Shown: one piece after another, positions 50,715 through 62,831 of the stretch | Position numbering within the stretch: position 1 is the first letter of the stretch | Layout: each line of letters opens with the position of its first letter | Assembly: GCF_051020765.1 (NCBI RefSeq) | Contig: NW_027469104.1 | Span: 1,036,885-1,100,884 of the forward strand | DNA from: Lasioglossum baleicum | Lineage: Eukaryota > Arthropoda > Insecta > Hymenoptera > Halictidae | Reading direction: 5' to 3' | DNA length: 64,000 nt | Notes under the pieces: model-generated | What the model saw: the letters and a program-made list of their open reading frames with translations, nothing else | Databases searched by the model: none | Told to the model about the DNA's origin: nothing | Position numbers and translations under genes: made by a program

Positions 50715-50840
50715 ATGACTTTTTCATTGAGCGTTATGCGTTATGCGTAATGCGTTATGCATTATGCGTTATGCGTTATGCGTTATGCGTAATGCGTTAT
50801 GAGTAATGTGTCATGCGTTATGCGTTATGGACTATGCTTT
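50715..50840 (+). repeat. D-M pair, 84-bp spacing, with doubled M tail
   Basis: No leader; TTGCGTT near 50623 and ATGCATT upstream. The doubled 63-bp tail has ATGGACT in both halves. Confidence 0.93.
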
Positions 50841-52261
50841 ATGCGTTATGCGTTATGGGTTATCCGTTATGCGTCATGCGTTATCCGTTATGGACTATGC
50901 TTTATGCGTTATGCGTTATGGGTTATCCGTTATGCGTCATGCGTTATGCGTTATGCGTTATGCGTTATGCGTTATGCGTTATGCGTTATGCGTTATGCGT
51001 TATGCGTTATGCGTTATGCGTTATGCGTTATGCGTTATGCGTTATGCGTTAAGCGTTATACGTTATGCGTTATGCGTTATGCGTTATGCGTTATGCGTTA
51101 TGCGTTATGCGTTATGCGTTATGCGTTATGCGTTATGCTTTATGCGTTATGCGTTATGCGTTATGCGTTATGCGTTATGCGTTATGCGTTATGCGTTATG
51201 CGTTATGCGTTATGCGTTATGCGTTATGCGTTATGCGTTATGCGTTATGCGTTATGCGTTATGCGTTATGCGTTATGCGTTATGCGTTATGCGTTATGCG
51301 TTATGCGTTATCCGTTATGCGTTACGCGTTATGCGTTATGCGTTATGCGTTATGCGTTATGCGTCATGCGTTATGCGTTATGCGTTATTCGTTATGCGTT
51401 ATGCGTTATGCGTTATGCGTTATGCGTTATGCGTTATGCGTTATGCGTTATGCGTTATGCGTTATGCGTTATGCGTTATGCGTTATGCGTTATGCGTTAT
51501 GCGTTATGCGTTATGCGTTATGCGTTATGCGTTATGCGTTATGCGTTATGCGTTATGCGTTATGCGTTATGCGTTATGCGTTATGCGTTATGCGTCATGC
51601 GTTATGCGTCATGCGTTATGCGTTATGCGTTATTCGTTATGCGTTATGCGTCATGCGTTATGCGTTATGCGTTATTCGTTATGCGTTATGCGTTATGCGT
51701 TATGCGTTATGCGTTATGCGTTATGCGTTATGCGTTATGCGTTATGCGTTATGCGTTATGCGTTATGCGTTATGCGTTATGCGTTATGCGTTATGCGTTA
51801 TGCGTTATGCGTTATGCGTTATGCGTTATGCGTTATGCGTTATGCGTTATGCGTTATGCGTTATGCGTTATGCGTTATGCGTTATGCGTTATGCGTTATG
51901 CGTTATGCGTTATGCGTTATGCGTTATGCGTTATGCGTTATGCGTTATGCGTTATGCGTTATGCGTTATGCGTTATGCGTTATGCGTTATGCGTTATGCG
52001 TTATGCGTTATGCGTTATGCGTTATGCGTTATGCGTTACGCGTTATGCGTTATGCGTTACGCGTTATGCGTTATGCGTTATGCGTTATGCGTTATGCGTT
52101 AAGCGTTATACGTTATGCGATATGCGTTATTCGTTATGCTTTATGCGTTATGCGTTGTGGGTTATCCGTTATGCGTCATGCGTTATCCGTTATGCGTTAT
52201 GCGTTATGCGTTATGCGTTATGCGTTATGCGTTATGCGTTATGCGTTATGCGTTATGCGTT

Positions 52262-52387
52262 ATGACTTTTTCATTGAGCGTTATGCGTTATGCGTAATGC
52301 GTTATGCATTATGCGTTATGCGTTATGCGTTATGCGTAATGCGTTATGAGTAATGTGTCATGCGTTATGCGTTATGGACTATGCTTT
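52262..52387 (+). repeat. D-M pair, 84-bp spacing, with doubled M tail, no leader
   Basis: D follows a family-2 cassette (52115) through plain heptamers, with neither the ATGTGTT leader nor TTGCGTT. The left flank of D therefore has at least three forms. Confidence 0.93.
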
Positions 52388-53045
52388 ATGCGTTATGCGT
52401 TATGGGTTATCCGTTATGCGTCATGCGTTATCCGTTATGGACTATGCTTTATGCGTTATGCGTTATGGGTTATCCGTTATGCGTCATGCGTTATGCGTTA
52501 TGCGTTATGCGTTATGCGTTATGCGTTATGCGTTATGCGTTATGCGTTATGCGTTATGCGTTATGCGTTATGCGTTATGCGTTATGCGTTATGCGTTATG
52601 CGTTATGCGTTATGCGTTATGCGTTATGCGTTATGCGTTATGCGTTATGCGTTATGCGTTATGCGTTATGCGTTATGCGTTATGCGTTATGCGTTATGCG
52701 TTATGCGTTATGCGTTATGCGTTATGCGTTATGCGTTATGCGTTATGCGTTATGCGTTATGCGTTATGCGTTATGCGTTATGCGTTATGCGTTATGCGTT
52801 ATGCGTTATGCGTTATGCGTTATTCGTTATGCGTTATGCGTTATGCGCTATGCGTTATGCGTTATCCGTTATGCGTTACGCGTTATGCGTTATGCGTTAT
52901 GCGTTATGCGTTATGCGTCATGCGTTATCCGTTATGCGTTATGCGTTATGCGTTATGCGTTATGCGTTATGCGTTATGCGTTATGCGTTATGCGTTATGT
53001 GTTATGCGTTGTGCTTTACGGGTTATGCGATATGCGTTATGCGTT

Positions 53046-53171
53046 ATGACTTTTTCATTGAGCGTTATGCGTTATGCGTAATGCGTTATGCATTATGCGT
53101 TATGCGTTATGCGTTATGCGTAATGCGTTATGAGTAATGTGTCATGCGTTATGCGTTATGGACTATGCTTT
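53046..53171 (+). repeat. D-M pair, 84-bp spacing
   Basis: Leader at 52997, ATCCATT after M (53130). The cassette lacks ACGCGTT and the pentad; ATGCGGT appears at 53305 and a lone ATGCGAT near 53664. Confidence 0.93.
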
Positions 53172-53878
53172 ATGCGTTATGCGTTGTGGGTTATCCGTTA
53201 TGCGTCATGCGTTATCCATTATGCTTTATGCGTTATGCGTTATGCGTTATCCGTTATGCGTTATCCGTTATGCGTTATGCGTTATGCGTTATGCGTTATG
53301 CGTTATGCGGTATGCGTTATGCGTTATGCGTTATGCGTTATGCGTTATGCGTTATGCGTTATGCGTTATGCGTTATGCGTTATGCGTTATGCGTTATGCG
53401 TTATGCGTTATGCGTTATGCGTTATGCGTTATGCGTTATGCGTTATGCGTTATGCGTTATGCGTTATGCGTTATGCGTTATGCGTTATGCGTTATGCGTT
53501 ATGCGTTATGCGTTATGCGTTATGCGTTATGCGTTATGCGTTATGCGTTATGCGTTATGCGTTATGCGTTATGCGTTATGCGTTATGCGTTATGCGTTAT
53601 GCGTTATGCGTTATGCGTTATGCGTTATGCGTTATGCGTTATGCGTTATGCGTTATGCGTTATGCGATATGCGTTATGCGTTATGCGTTATGCGTTATGC
53701 GTTATGCGTTATGCGTTATGCGTTATGCGTTATGCGTTATGCGTTATGCGTTATGCGTTATGCGTTATGCGTTATGCGTTATGCGTTATGCGTTATGCGT
53801 TATGCGTTATGCGTTATGCGTTATGCGTTATGTGTTATGCGTTGTGCTTTACGGGTTATGCGATATGCGTTATGCGTT

Positions 53879-53997
53879 ATGACTTTTTCATTGAGCGTTA
53901 TGCGTTATGCGTAATGCGTTATGCATTATGCGTTATGCGTTATGCGTAATGCGTTATGAGTAATGTGTCATGCGTTATGCGTTATGGACTATGCTTT
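53879..53997 (+). repeat. D-M pair, 77-bp spacing
   Basis: Leader at 53830. M at 53956 is followed by a cassette lacking ATGCGTC, as at 30892 and 59332. Confidence 0.93.
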
Positions 53998-55047
53998 ATG
54001 CGTTATGCGTTGTGGGTTATCCGTTATGCGTTATGCGTTATGCGTTATCCGTTATGCGTTATCCGTTATGCGTTACGCGTTATGCGTTATGCGTTATGCG
54101 TTATGCGTTAAGCGTTATACGTTATGCGATATGCGTTATTCGTTATGCGTTATGCGTTATGCGTTATGCGTTATGCGTTATGCGTTATGCGTTATGCGTT
54201 ATGCGTTATGCGTTATGCGTTATGCGTTATGCGTTATGCGTTATGCGTTATGCGTTATGCGTTATGCGTTATGCGTTATGCGTTATGCGTTATGCGTTAT
54301 GCGTTATGCGTTATGCTTTATGCGTTATGCGTTATGCGTTATGCGTTATGCGTTATGCGTTATGCGTTATGCGTTATGCGTCATGCGTTATGCGTTATGC
54401 GTTCTGCGTTATGCGTTATGCGTTATGCGTTATGCGTTATGCGTTATGCGTTATGCGTTATGCGTTATGCGTTATGCGTTATGCGTTACGCGTTATGCGT
54501 TATGCGTTATGCGTTATGCGTTATGCGTTATGCGTTATGCGTTATGCGTTATGCGTTATGCGTTATGCGTTATGCGTTATGCGTTATGCGTTATGCGTTA
54601 TGCGCTATGCGTTATGCGTTATGCGTGATGCGTTATGCGTTATGCGTTATGCATTATGCGTTATGCGTTATCCGTTATGCGTTACGCGTTATGCGTTATG
54701 CGTTATGCGTTATGCGTCATGCGTTATCCGTTATGCGTTATGCGTTATGCGTTATGCGTTATGCGTTATGCGTTATGCGTTATGCGTTATGCGTTATGCG
54801 TTATGCGTTATGCGTTATGCGTTATGCGTTATGCGTTATGCGTTATGCGTTATGCGTTATGCGTTATGCGTTATGCGTTATGCGTTATGCGTTATGCGTT
54901 ATGCGTTATGCGTTATGCGTTATGTGTTATGCTCTGTGCTTTACGGGTTATGCGATATGCGTTATGCGTTATGACTTTTTCATTGAGCGTTATGCGTTAT
55001 GCGTAATGCGTTATGCATTATGCGTTATGCGTTATGCGTAATGCGTT
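53956..55047 (+). repeat. U segment, copy 2
   Basis: 1,092 bp with the island order of 30892-32095. A private ATGCGCT lies near 54600, and there is a single ATGCGTG. Confidence 0.85.
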
Positions 55048-55089
55048 ATGAGTAATGTGTCATGCGTTATGCGTTATGGACAATGCTTT
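54971..55089 (+). repeat. D-M pair, 77-bp spacing, ATGCTCT leader and ATGGACA
   Basis: M at 55048. After it the heptamer is perfect, apart from one ATTCGTT, up to the next D at 55419. Confidence 0.93.
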
Positions 55090-55418
55090 ATGCGTTATGC
55101 GTTATGCGTTATGCGTTATTCGTTATGCGTTATGCGTTATGCGTTATGCGTTATGCGTTATGCGTTATGCGTTATGCGTTATGCGTTATGCGTTATGCGT
55201 TATGCGTTATGCGTTATGCGTTATGCGTTATGCGTTATGCGTTATGCGTTATGCGTTATGCGTTATGCGTTATGCGTTATGCGTTATGCGTTATGCGTTA
55301 TGCGTTATGCGTTATGCGTTATGCGTTATGCGTTATGCGTTATGCGTTATGCGTTATGCGTTATGCGTTATGCGTTATGCGTTATGCGTTATGCGTTATG
55401 CGTTATGCGTTATGCGTT

Positions 55419-55439
55419 ATGACTTTTTCATTGAACGTT
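55419..55439 (+). repeat. D island, GAACG type, no leader
   Basis: Opens W segment copy 2 (55419-56825): CGTCGTG near 55565, family-2 cassette 55790, pentad 55972, AAGCGTT without ATACGTT near 56300, ATCCGTT near 56420. Confidence 0.93.
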
Positions 55440-56825
55440 ATGCGTTATGCGATATGCGTTATGCGTTATGCGTTATGCGTTATGCGTTATGCGTTATGCG
55501 TTATGCGTTATGCGTTATGCGTTATGCGTTATGCGTTATGCGTTATGCGTTATGCGTTATGCGTCATGCGTCGTGCGTTATGCGTTATGCGTTATGCGTT
55601 ATGCGTTATGCGTTATGCGTTATGCGTTATGCGTTATGCGTTATGCGTTATGCGTTATGCGTTATGCGTTATGCGTTATGCGTTATGCGTTATGCGTTAT
55701 GCGTTATGCGTTATGCGTTATGCGTTATGCGTTATGCGTTATGCGTTATGCGTTATGCGTTATGCGTTATGCGTTAAGCGTTATACGTTATGCGATATGC
55801 GTTATTCGTTATGCTTTATGCGTTATGCGTTGTGGGTTATCCGTTATGCGTCATGCGTTATCCGTTATGCGTTATGCGTTATGCGTTATGCGTTATCCGT
55901 TATGCGTTTTCCGTTATGCGTTACGCGTTATGCGTTATGCGTTATGCGTTATGCGTTAAGCGTTATACGTTATGCGATATGCGTTATTCGTTATGCGTTA
56001 TGCGTTATGCGTTATGCGTTATGCGTTATGCGTTATGCGTTATGCGTTATGCGTTATGCGTTATGCGTTATGCGTTATGCGTTATGCGTTATGCGTTATG
56101 CGTTATGCGTTATGCGTTATGCGTTATGCGTTATGCGTTATGCGTTATGCGTTATGCGTTATGCGTTATGCGTTATGCGTTATGCGTTATGCGTTATGCG
56201 TTATGCGTTATGCGTTATGCGTTATGCGTTATGCGTTATGCGTTATGCGTTATGCGTTATGCGTTATGCGTTATGCGTTATGCGTTATGCGTTATGCGTT
56301 AAGCGTTATGCGTTATGCGATATGCGTTATGCGTTATGCGTTATGCGTTATGCGTTATGCGTTATGCGTTATGCGTTATGCGTTATGCGTTATACGTTAT
56401 GCGATATGCGTTATTCGTTATCCGTTATGCGTTATGCGTTATGCGTTATGCGTTATGCGTTATGCGTTATGCGTTATGCGTTATGCGTTATGCGTTATGC
56501 GTTATGCGTTATGCGTTATGCGTTATGCGTTATGCGTTATGCGTTATGCGTTATGCGTTATGCGTTATGCGTTATGCGTTATGCGTTATGCGTTATGCGT
56601 TATGCGTTATGCGTTATGCGTTATGCGTTATGCGTTATGCGTTATGCGTTATGCGTTATGCGTTATGCGTTATGCGTTATGCGTTATGCGTTATGCGTTA
56701 TGCGTTATGCGTTATGCGTTATGCGTTATGCGTTATGCGTTATGCGTTATGCGTTATGCGTTATGCGTTATGCGTTATGTGTTATGCTCTGTGCTTTACG
56801 GGTTATGCGATATGCGTTATGCGTT

Positions 56826-56944
56826 ATGACTTTTTCATTGAGCGTTATGCGTTATGCGTAATGCGTTATGCATTATGCGTTATGCGTTATGCGTAATGCG
56901 TTATGAGTAATGTGTCATGCGTTATGCGTTATGGACAATGCTTT
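56826..56944 (+). repeat. D-M pair, 77-bp spacing, ATGCTCT leader and ATGGACA
   Basis: M at 56903, 1,855 bp after the M at 55048. Both are followed by a leaderless D and a W segment. Confidence 0.93.
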
Positions 56945-57259
56945 ATGCGTTATGCGTTATGCGTTATGCGTTATTCGTTATGCGTTATGCGTTATGCGTT
57001 ATGCGTTATGCGTTATGCGTTATGCGTTATGCGTTATGCGTTATGCGTTATGCGTTATGCGTTATGCGTTATGCGTTATGCGTTATGCGTTATGCGTTAT
57101 GCGTTATGCGTTATGCGTTATGCGTTATGCGTTATGCGTTATGCGTTATGCGTTATGCGTTATGCGTTATGCGTTATGCGTTATGCGTTATGCGTTATGC
57201 GTTATGCGTTATGCGTTATGCGTTATGCGTTATGCGTTATGCGTTATGCGTTATGCGTT

Positions 57260-57280
57260 ATGACTTTTTCATTGAACGTT
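57260..57280 (+). repeat. D island, GAACG type, no leader
   Basis: Opens W segment copy 3 (57260-59254): family-2 cassette 57638, pentad 57820, ATCCGTT 58296, then 574 bp of perfect heptamer. Confidence 0.93.
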
Positions 57281-58302
57281 ATGCGTTATGCGATATGCGT
57301 TATGCGTTATGCGTTATGCGTTATGCGTTATGCGTTATGCGTTATGCGTTATGCGTTATGCGTTATGCGTTATGCGTTATGCGTTATGCGTTATGCGTTA
57401 TGCGTTATGCGTCATGCGTCGTGCGTTATGCGTTATGCGTTATGCGTTATGCGTTATGCGTTATGCGTTATGCGTTATGCGTTATGCGTTATGCGTTATG
57501 CGTTATGCGTTATGCGTTATGCGTTATGCGTTATGCGTTATGCGTTATGCGTTATGCGTTATGCGTTATGCGTTATGCGTTATGCGTTATGCGTTATGCG
57601 TTATGCGTTATGCGTTATGCGTTAAGCGTTATACGTTATGCGATATGCGTTATTCGTTATGCTTTATGCGTTATGCGTTGTGGGTTATCCGTTATGCGTC
57701 ATGCGTTATCCGTTATGCGTTATGCGTTATGCGTTATGCGTTATCCGTTATGCGTTTTCCGTTATGCGTTACGCGTTATGCGTTATGCGTTATGCGTTAT
57801 GCGTTAAGCGTTATACGTTATGCGATATGCGTTATTCGTTATGCGTTATGCGTTATGCGTTATGCGTTATGCGTTATGCGTTATGCGTTATGCGTTATGC
57901 GTTATGCGTTATGCGTTATGCGTTATGCGTTATGCGTTATGCGTTATGCGTTATGCGTTATGCGTTATGCGTTATGCGTTATGCGTTATGCGTTATGCGT
58001 TATGCGTTATGCGTTATGCGTTATGCGTTATGCGTTATGCGTTATGCGTTATGCGTTATGCGTTATGCGTTATGCGTTATGCGTTATGCGTTATGCGTTA
58101 TGCGTTATGCGTTATGCGTTATGCGTTATGCGTTATGCGTTATGCGTTATGCGTTATGCGTTATGCGTTATGCGTTAAGCGTTATGCGTTATGCGATATG
58201 CGTTATGCGTTATGCGTTATGCGTTATGCGTTATGCGTTATGCGTTATGCGTTATGCGTTATGCGTTATACGTTATGCGATATGCGTTATTCGTTATCCG
58301 TT

Positions 58303-59205
58303 ATGCGTTATGCGTTATGCGTTATGCGTTATGCGTTATGCGTTATGCGTTATGCGTTATGCGTTATGCGTTATGCGTTATGCGTTATGCGTTATGCGTT
58401 ATGCGTTATGCGTTATGCGTTATGCGTTATGCGTTATGCGTTATGCGTTATGCGTTATGCGTTATGCGTTATGCGTTATGCGTTATGCGTTATGCGTTAT
58501 GCGTTATGCGTTATGCGTTATGCGTTATGCGTTATGCGTTATGCGTTATGCGTTATGCGTTATGCGTTATGCGTTATGCGTTATGCGTTATGCGTTATGC
58601 GTTATGCGTTATGCGTTATGCGTTATGCGTTATGCGTTATGCGTTATGCGTTATGCGTTATGCGTTATGCGTTATGCGTTATGCGTTATGCGTTATGCGT
58701 TATGCGTTATGCGTTATGCGTTATGCGTTATGCGTTATGCGTTATGCGTTATGCGTTATGCGTTATGCGTTATGCGTTATGCGTTATGCGTTATGCGTTA
58801 TGCGTTATGCGTTATGCGTTATGCGTTATGCGTTATGCGTTATGCGTTATGCGTTATGCGTTATGCGTTATGCGTTATTCGTTATGCGTTATGCGTTATG
58901 CGTTATGCGTTATGCGTTATGCGTTATGCGTTATGCGTTATGCGTTATGCGTTATGCGTTATGCGTTATGCGTTATGCGTTATGCGTTATGCGTTATGCG
59001 TTATGCGTTATGCGTTATGCGTTATGCGTTATGCGTTATGCGTTATGCGTTATGCGTTATGCGTTATGCGTTATGCGTTATGCGTTATGCGTTATGCGTT
59101 ATGCGTTATGCGTTATGCGTTATGCGTTATGCGTTATGCGTTATGCGTTATGCGTTATGCGTTATGCGTTATGCGTTATGCGTTATGCGTTATGCGTTAT
59201 GCGTT
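58303..59205 (+). repeat. Near-perfect heptamer stretch broken once by ATTCGTT
   Basis: A perfect run 58303-58876 (82 units), one ATTCGTT at 58877, then perfect units up to the ATGTGTT leader at 59206. Confidence 0.9.
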
Positions 59206-59254
59206 ATGTGTTATGCGTTGTGCTTTACGGGTTATGCGATATGCGTTATGCGTT

Positions 59255-59373
59255 ATGACTTTTTCATTGAGCGTTATGCGTTATGCGTAATGCGTTATGC
59301 ATTATGCGTTATGCGTTATGCGTAATGCGTTATGAGTAATGTGTCATGCGTTATGCGTTATGGACTATGCTTT
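59255..59373 (+). repeat. D-M pair, 77-bp spacing
   Basis: Leader at 59206. M at 59332 opens U segment copy 3 (59332-60444, 1,113 bp). Confidence 0.93.
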
Positions 59374-60367
59374 ATGCGTTATGCGTTGTGGGTTATCCGT
59401 TATGCGTTATGCGTTATGCGTTATCCGTTATGCGTTATCCGTTATGCGTTACGCGTTATGCGTTATGCGTTATGCGTTATGCGTTAAGCGTTATACGTTA
59501 TGCGATATGCGTTATTCGTTATGCGTTATGCGTTATGCGTTATGCGTTATGCGTTATGCGTTATGCGTTATGCGTTATGCGTTATGCGTTATGCGTTATG
59601 CGTTATGCGTTATGCGTTATGCGTTATGCGTTATGCGTTATGCGTTATGCGTTATGCGTTATGCGTTATGCGTTATGCGTTATGCGTTATGCTTTATGCG
59701 TTATGCGTTATGCGTTATGCGTTATGCGTTATGCGTTATGCGTTATGCGTTATGCGTCATGCGTTATGCGTTATGCGTTCTGCGTTATGCGTTATGCGTT
59801 ATGCGTTATGCGTTATGCGTTATGCGTTATGCGTTATGCGTTATGCGTTATGCGTTATGCGTTACGCGTTATGCGTTATGCGTTATGCGTTATGCGTTAT
59901 GCGTTATGCGTTATGCGTTATGCGTTATGCGTTATGCGTTATGCGTTATGCGTTATGCGTTATGCGTTATGCGTTATGCGTTATGCGTTATGCGTTATGC
60001 GTTATGCGTTATGCGTGATGCGTTATGCGTTATGCGTTATGCATTATGCGTTATGCGTTATCCGTTATGCGTTACGCGTTATGCGTTATGCGTTATGCGT
60101 TATGCGTTATGCGTCATGCGTTATCCGTTATGCGTTATGCGTTATGCGTTATGCGTTATGCGTTATGCGTTATGCGTTATGCGTTATGCGTTATGCGTTA
60201 TGCGTTATGCGTTATGCGTTATGCGTTATGCGTTATGCGTTATGCGTTATGCGTTATGCGTTATGCGTTATGCGTTATGCGTTATGCGTTATGCGTTATG
60301 CGTTATGCGTTATGCGTTATGTGTTATGCTCTGTGCTTTACGGGTTATGCGATATGCGTTATGCGTT

Positions 60368-60486
60368 ATGACTTTTTCATTGAGCGTTATGCGTTATGCG
60401 TAATGCGTTATGCATTATGCGTTATGCGTTATGCGTAATGCGTTATGAGTAATGTGTCATGCGTTATGCGTTATGGACAATGCTTT
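60368..60486 (+). repeat. D-M pair, 77-bp spacing, ATGCTCT leader and ATGGACA
   Basis: In copy 1 of the 1,414-bp repeat. M at 60445; a second M without D follows 441 bp later. Confidence 0.93.
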
Positions 60487-60885
60487 ATGCGTTATGCGTT
60501 ATGCGTTATGCGTTATTCGTTATGCGTTATGCGTTATGCGTTATGCGTTATGCGTTATGCGTTATGCGTTATGCGTTATGCGTTATGCGTTATGCGTTAT
60601 GCGTTATGCGTTATGCGTTATGCGTTATGCGTTATGCGTTATGCGTTATGCGTTATGCGTTATGCGTTATGCGTTATGCGTTATGCGTTATGCGTCATGC
60701 GTCGTGCGTTATGCGTTATGCGTTATGCGTTATGCGTTATGCGTTATGCGTTATGCGTTATGCGTTATGCGTTATGCGTTATGCGTTATGCGTTATGCGT
60801 TATGCGTTATGCGTTATGCGTTATGCGTTATGCGTTATGCGTTATGCGTTATGCGTTATTCGTTATGCGTTATGCGTAATGCGTT

Positions 60886-60927
60886 ATGAGTAATGTGTCA
60901 TGCGTTATGCGTTATGGACTATGCTTT
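60886..60927 (+). repeat. M island without D
   Basis: No ATGCATT upstream. ATTCGTT and ATGCGTA come just before, as at 3817. A GTGGGTT cassette, a pentad (61082) and a second ATACGTT follow, also as at 3817. Confidence 0.92.
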
Positions 60928-61781
60928 ATGCGTTATGCGTTGTGGGTTATCCGTTATGCGTCATGCGTTATCCGTTATGCGTTATGCGTTATGCGTTATG
61001 CGTTATGCGTTATCCGTTATGCGTTATCCGTTATGCGTTACGCGTTATGCGTTATGCGTTATGCGTTAAGCGTTATACGTTATGCGATATGCGTTATTCG
61101 TTATGCGTTATGCGTTATGCGTTATGCGTTATACGTTATGCGATATGCGTTATTCGTTATGCGTTATGCGTTATGCGTTATGCGTTATGCGTTATGCGTT
61201 ATGCGTTATGCGTTATGCGTTATGCGTTATGCGTTATGCGTTATGCGTTATGCGTTATGCGTTATGCGTTATGCGTTACGCGTTATGCGTTATGCGTTAT
61301 GCGTTATGCGTTATGCGTTATGCGTTATGCGTTATGCGTTATGCGTTATGCGTTATGCGTTATGCGTTATGCGTTATGCGTTATGCGTTATGCGTTATGC
61401 GTTATGCGTTATGCGTTATGCGTTATGCGTGATGCGTTATGCGTTATGCGTTATGCATTATGCGTTATGCGTTATCCGTTATGCGTTACGCGTTATGCGT
61501 TATGCGTTATGCGTTATGCGTTATGCGTCATGCGTTATCCGTTATGCGTTATGCGTTATGCGTTATGCGTTATGCGTTATGCGTTATGCGTTATGCGTTA
61601 TGCGTTATGCGTTATGCGTTATGCGTTATGCGTTATGCGTTATGCGTTATGCGTTATGCGTTATGCGTTATGCGTTATGCGTTATGCGTTATGCGTTATG
61701 CGTTATGCGTTATGCGTTATGCGTTATGCGTTATGTGTTATGCTCTGTGCTTTACGGGTTATGCGATATGCGTTATGCGTT

Positions 61782-61900
61782 ATGACTTTTTCATTGAGCG
61801 TTATGCGTTATGCGTAATGCGTTATGCATTATGCGTTATGCGTTATGCGTAATGCGTTATGAGTAATGTGTCATGCGTTATGCGTTATGGACAATGCTTT
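61782..61900 (+). repeat. D-M pair, 77-bp spacing, ATGCTCT leader and ATGGACA
   Basis: Copy 2 counterpart of 60368, offset 1,414 bp. Confidence 0.93.
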
Positions 61901-62299
61901 ATGCGTTATGCGTTATGCGTTATGCGTTATTCGTTATGCGTTATGCGTTATGCGTTATGCGTTATGCGTTATGCGTTATGCGTTATGCGTTATGCGTTAT
62001 GCGTTATGCGTTATGCGTTATGCGTTATGCGTTATGCGTTATGCGTTATGCGTTATGCGTTATGCGTTATGCGTTATGCGTTATGCGTTATGCGTTATGC
62101 GTTATGCGTCATGCGTCGTGCGTTATGCGTTATGCGTTATGCGTTATGCGTTATGCGTTATGCGTTATGCGTTATGCGTTATGCGTTATGCGTTATGCGT
62201 TATGCGTTATGCGTTATGCGTTATGCGTTATGCGTTATGCGTTATGCGTTATGCGTTATGCGTTATGCGTTATTCGTTATGCGTTATGCGTAATGCGTT

Positions 62300-62341
62300 A
62301 TGAGTAATGTGTCATGCGTTATGCGTTATGGACTATGCTTT
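62300..62341 (+). repeat. M island without D
   Basis: Counterpart of 60886 at its start. Past 62650 the block switches to the order seen at 3817-4355 (ATGTGTT, then leader and D at 62832), so it is a junction between two block types. Confidence 0.92.
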
Positions 62342-62831
62342 ATGCGTTATGCGTTGTGGGTTATCCGTTATGCGTCATGCGTTATCCGTTATGCGTTATG
62401 CGTTATGCGTTATGCGTTATGCGTTATCCGTTATGCGTTATCCGTTATGCGTTACGCGTTATGCGTTATGCGTTATGCGTTAAGCGTTATACGTTATGCG
62501 ATATGCGTTATTCGTTATGCGTTATGCGTTATGCGTTATGCGTTATACGTTATGCGATATGCGTTATTCGTTATGCGTTATGCGTTATGCGTTATGCGTT
62601 ATGCGTTATGCGTTATGCGTTATGCGTTATGCGTTATGCGTTATGCGTTATGTGTTATGCGTTATGCGTTATGCGTTATGCGTTATGCGTTATGCGTTAT
62701 GCGTTATGCGTTATGCGTTATGCGTTATGCGTTATGCGTTATGCGTTATGCGTTATGCGTTATGCGTTATGCGTTATGCGTTATGTGTTATGCGTTGTGC
62801 TTTACGGGTTATGCGATATGCGTTATGCGTT

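Larger units (their letters stand above)
59864..62649 (+). repeat. 1,414-bp (202-unit) tandem repeat, two copies
   Basis: ACGCGTT 59864, ATGCGTG 60011, ATGCATT 60039, ATGCGTC 60109, ATGTGTT 60319, D 60368, M 60445, CGTCGTG island 60690, M 60886, ATACGTT 61131 and ATTCGTT 61152 each recur exactly 1,414 bp later (61278, 61425, 61453, 61523, 61733, 61782, 61859, 62104, 62300, 62545, 62566). Copy 1 is 59864-61277. Copy 2 runs to 62649; at 62650 ATGTGTT appears where copy 1 has a canonical unit. Confidence 0.92.
41321..62831 (+). repeat. Array domain 7: second D-M-rich region
   Basis: Twenty M islands and fifteen D islands in 21.5 kb, mostly as D-M pairs, mixed with pentads, family-2 cassettes and double ATGCGTC islands. 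Successive M-to-M distances run from 441 to 2,429 bp. Several sub-blocks are duplicated within the domain or from domain 5 (U and W segments, the 119-bp, about 1.0-kb and 1,414-bp repeats). No gene is visible. Confidence 0.92.
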
